Assembly: GCA_016936335.1 (NCBI GenBank)
Contig: JAFGXZ010000305.1
Location: 1 to 7,222 of the forward strand
Direction of reading: 5' to 3'
Length of the DNA: 7,222 nt
From: Fidelibacterota bacterium
GTDB lineage: Bacteria; Fidelibacterota; UBA2242
In this document: positions 7,021 through 7,222 of the stretch, one piece after another
Numbering within the stretch: the stretch's first letter is position 1
How the letters are laid out: every line of letters begins with the position of its first letter
The notes under the pieces: model-generated
The model's input: only the letters and a program-made list of their open reading frames with translations
What the model was told of the DNA's origin: nothing
Databases searched by the model: none
Position numbers and translations under genes: made by a program

Positions 7021-7056
7021 ATATTGCATGCAACGCCGATACTCGTTATATTGCAT
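7021..7056 (+). repeat. 9-base direct repeat and 10-base palindrome upstream of the RnfD/NqrB-like gene
   Basis: ATATTGCAT occurs at 7021-7029 and again at 7048-7056, 27 bases start to start. The first copy runs into the perfect palindrome TTGCATGCAA (7024-7033). The copies overlap the -35 and -10 parts of the promoter proposed here, so they could be a regulator site, though no regulator can be named. Confidence 0.45.
7024..7052 (+). promoter_or_regulatory. Possible promoter of the RnfD/NqrB-like gene
   Basis: TATATT (7047-7052), the same -10 as proposed for the sigma gene, has TTGCAT (7024-7029) 17 bases upstream. The -35 matches the consensus only in TTG, so this is a weak call. Transcription would begin near 7058, about 48 bases before the ATG. 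No hairpin with a U run was seen after the ABC-F stop, so read-through from that gene is also possible. Confidence 0.4.
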
Positions 7057-7105
7057 TACGGATATGAAGTGAACGAACAAACCATAAGATCAAACGGGAT
7101 ATTTT

Positions 7106-7222
7106 ATGCGTAAACCGGCTTTCCTGAAACAAAAAGTGATGCTGAAAGTTCTTTATGCGCTTATTCCGATTGCACTGGCCGGGATTTATTATTTTGGCTG
7201 GCGTGTGGCAGCCAATGTGCTG
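7106..7222 (+). CDS. RnfD/NqrB-like membrane subunit, 5' end only
   Basis: The frame opens at ATG 7106 and stays open for 39 codons to the window edge, so the gene is cut at its 3' end. A short basic start (MRKPAFLKQKVMLKV) leads into a membrane helix, ALIPIALAGIYYFGWRV at about residues 18-34. The pattern of Met-Leu, then an Ala-Leu-x-Pro helix ending in FGWR, is typical of the first transmembrane segment of RnfD/NqrB proteins, which carry covalent flavin in Na+- or H+-linked NADH/ferredoxin electron-transport complexes. The N-terminus is short as in RnfD; NqrB usually has a longer one. GGGA at 7096-7099 lies 6 bases before the ATG. Partner subunits would be expected downstream, outside the window. 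With 39 residues the family call is reasonable but RnfD versus NqrB cannot be settled. Confidence 0.68.
   Translation, partial: MRKPAFLKQKVMLKVLYALIPIALAGIYYFGWRVAANVL

Noticed and set aside
1..7222. A novel defence, mobile or CRISPR-type system
   Set aside because: No repeat arrays, transposase, nuclease, toxin-antitoxin or retron-like features were seen; nearly all sequence is accounted for by recognisable core genes.

Overview
The window (7222 bases) is a stretch of bacterial chromosome carrying mostly housekeeping and central-metabolism genes. No insertion sequence, phage gene, CRISPR array, tRNA or rRNA was seen. GC content looks moderate, somewhat below 50% by eye. The source cannot be fixed from this sequence. 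The short primary sigma factor without region 1.1, together with a 62-residue S21 and an RnfD/NqrB-type protein, would suit a lineage around the FCB superphylum (Ignavibacteria, Calditrichota, Marinimicrobia or a similar candidate phylum). The promoters I can read look like the ordinary TTGACA/TATAAT type rather than the divergent Bacteroidota type. Both points are inference.

Left part (2-3661, + strand): the 3' end of a YitT-family membrane protein gene, cut by the window edge; then a malate/L-lactate-type NAD(P)-dependent oxidoreductase of the Ldh_2 family; then, 24 bases later, a complete and canonical transketolase. The last two are almost certainly co-transcribed. A symmetrical hairpin with A/T tracts on both sides (3683-3711) ends this unit and also serves the genes converging from the right.

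Middle part (3736-4807, - strand): a primary-type (RpoD/SigA-like) sigma-70 factor followed by rpsU (ribosomal protein bS21). They form a two-gene unit with a near-consensus promoter (4848-4876). The pairing recalls the macromolecular-synthesis operon rpsU-dnaG-rpoD, but the order is reversed and dnaG is absent. rpsU has an almost perfect Shine-Dalgarno sequence.

Right part (5043-7222, + strand): an ABC-F ATPase resembling YbiT, with an added C-terminal coiled coil. It is transcribed divergently from the sigma gene from its own readable promoter (4982-5010). After a 98-base gap with a 10-base palindrome, a 9-base direct repeat and a possible promoter, the first 39 codons of an RnfD/NqrB-like membrane protein run off the window end.

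No clearly new biological system was found. The items most worth a second look are the reversed sigma-rpsU unit, the strong rpsU ribosome binding site, the repeat cluster before the RnfD/NqrB-like gene, and the domain make-up of the ABC-F protein.
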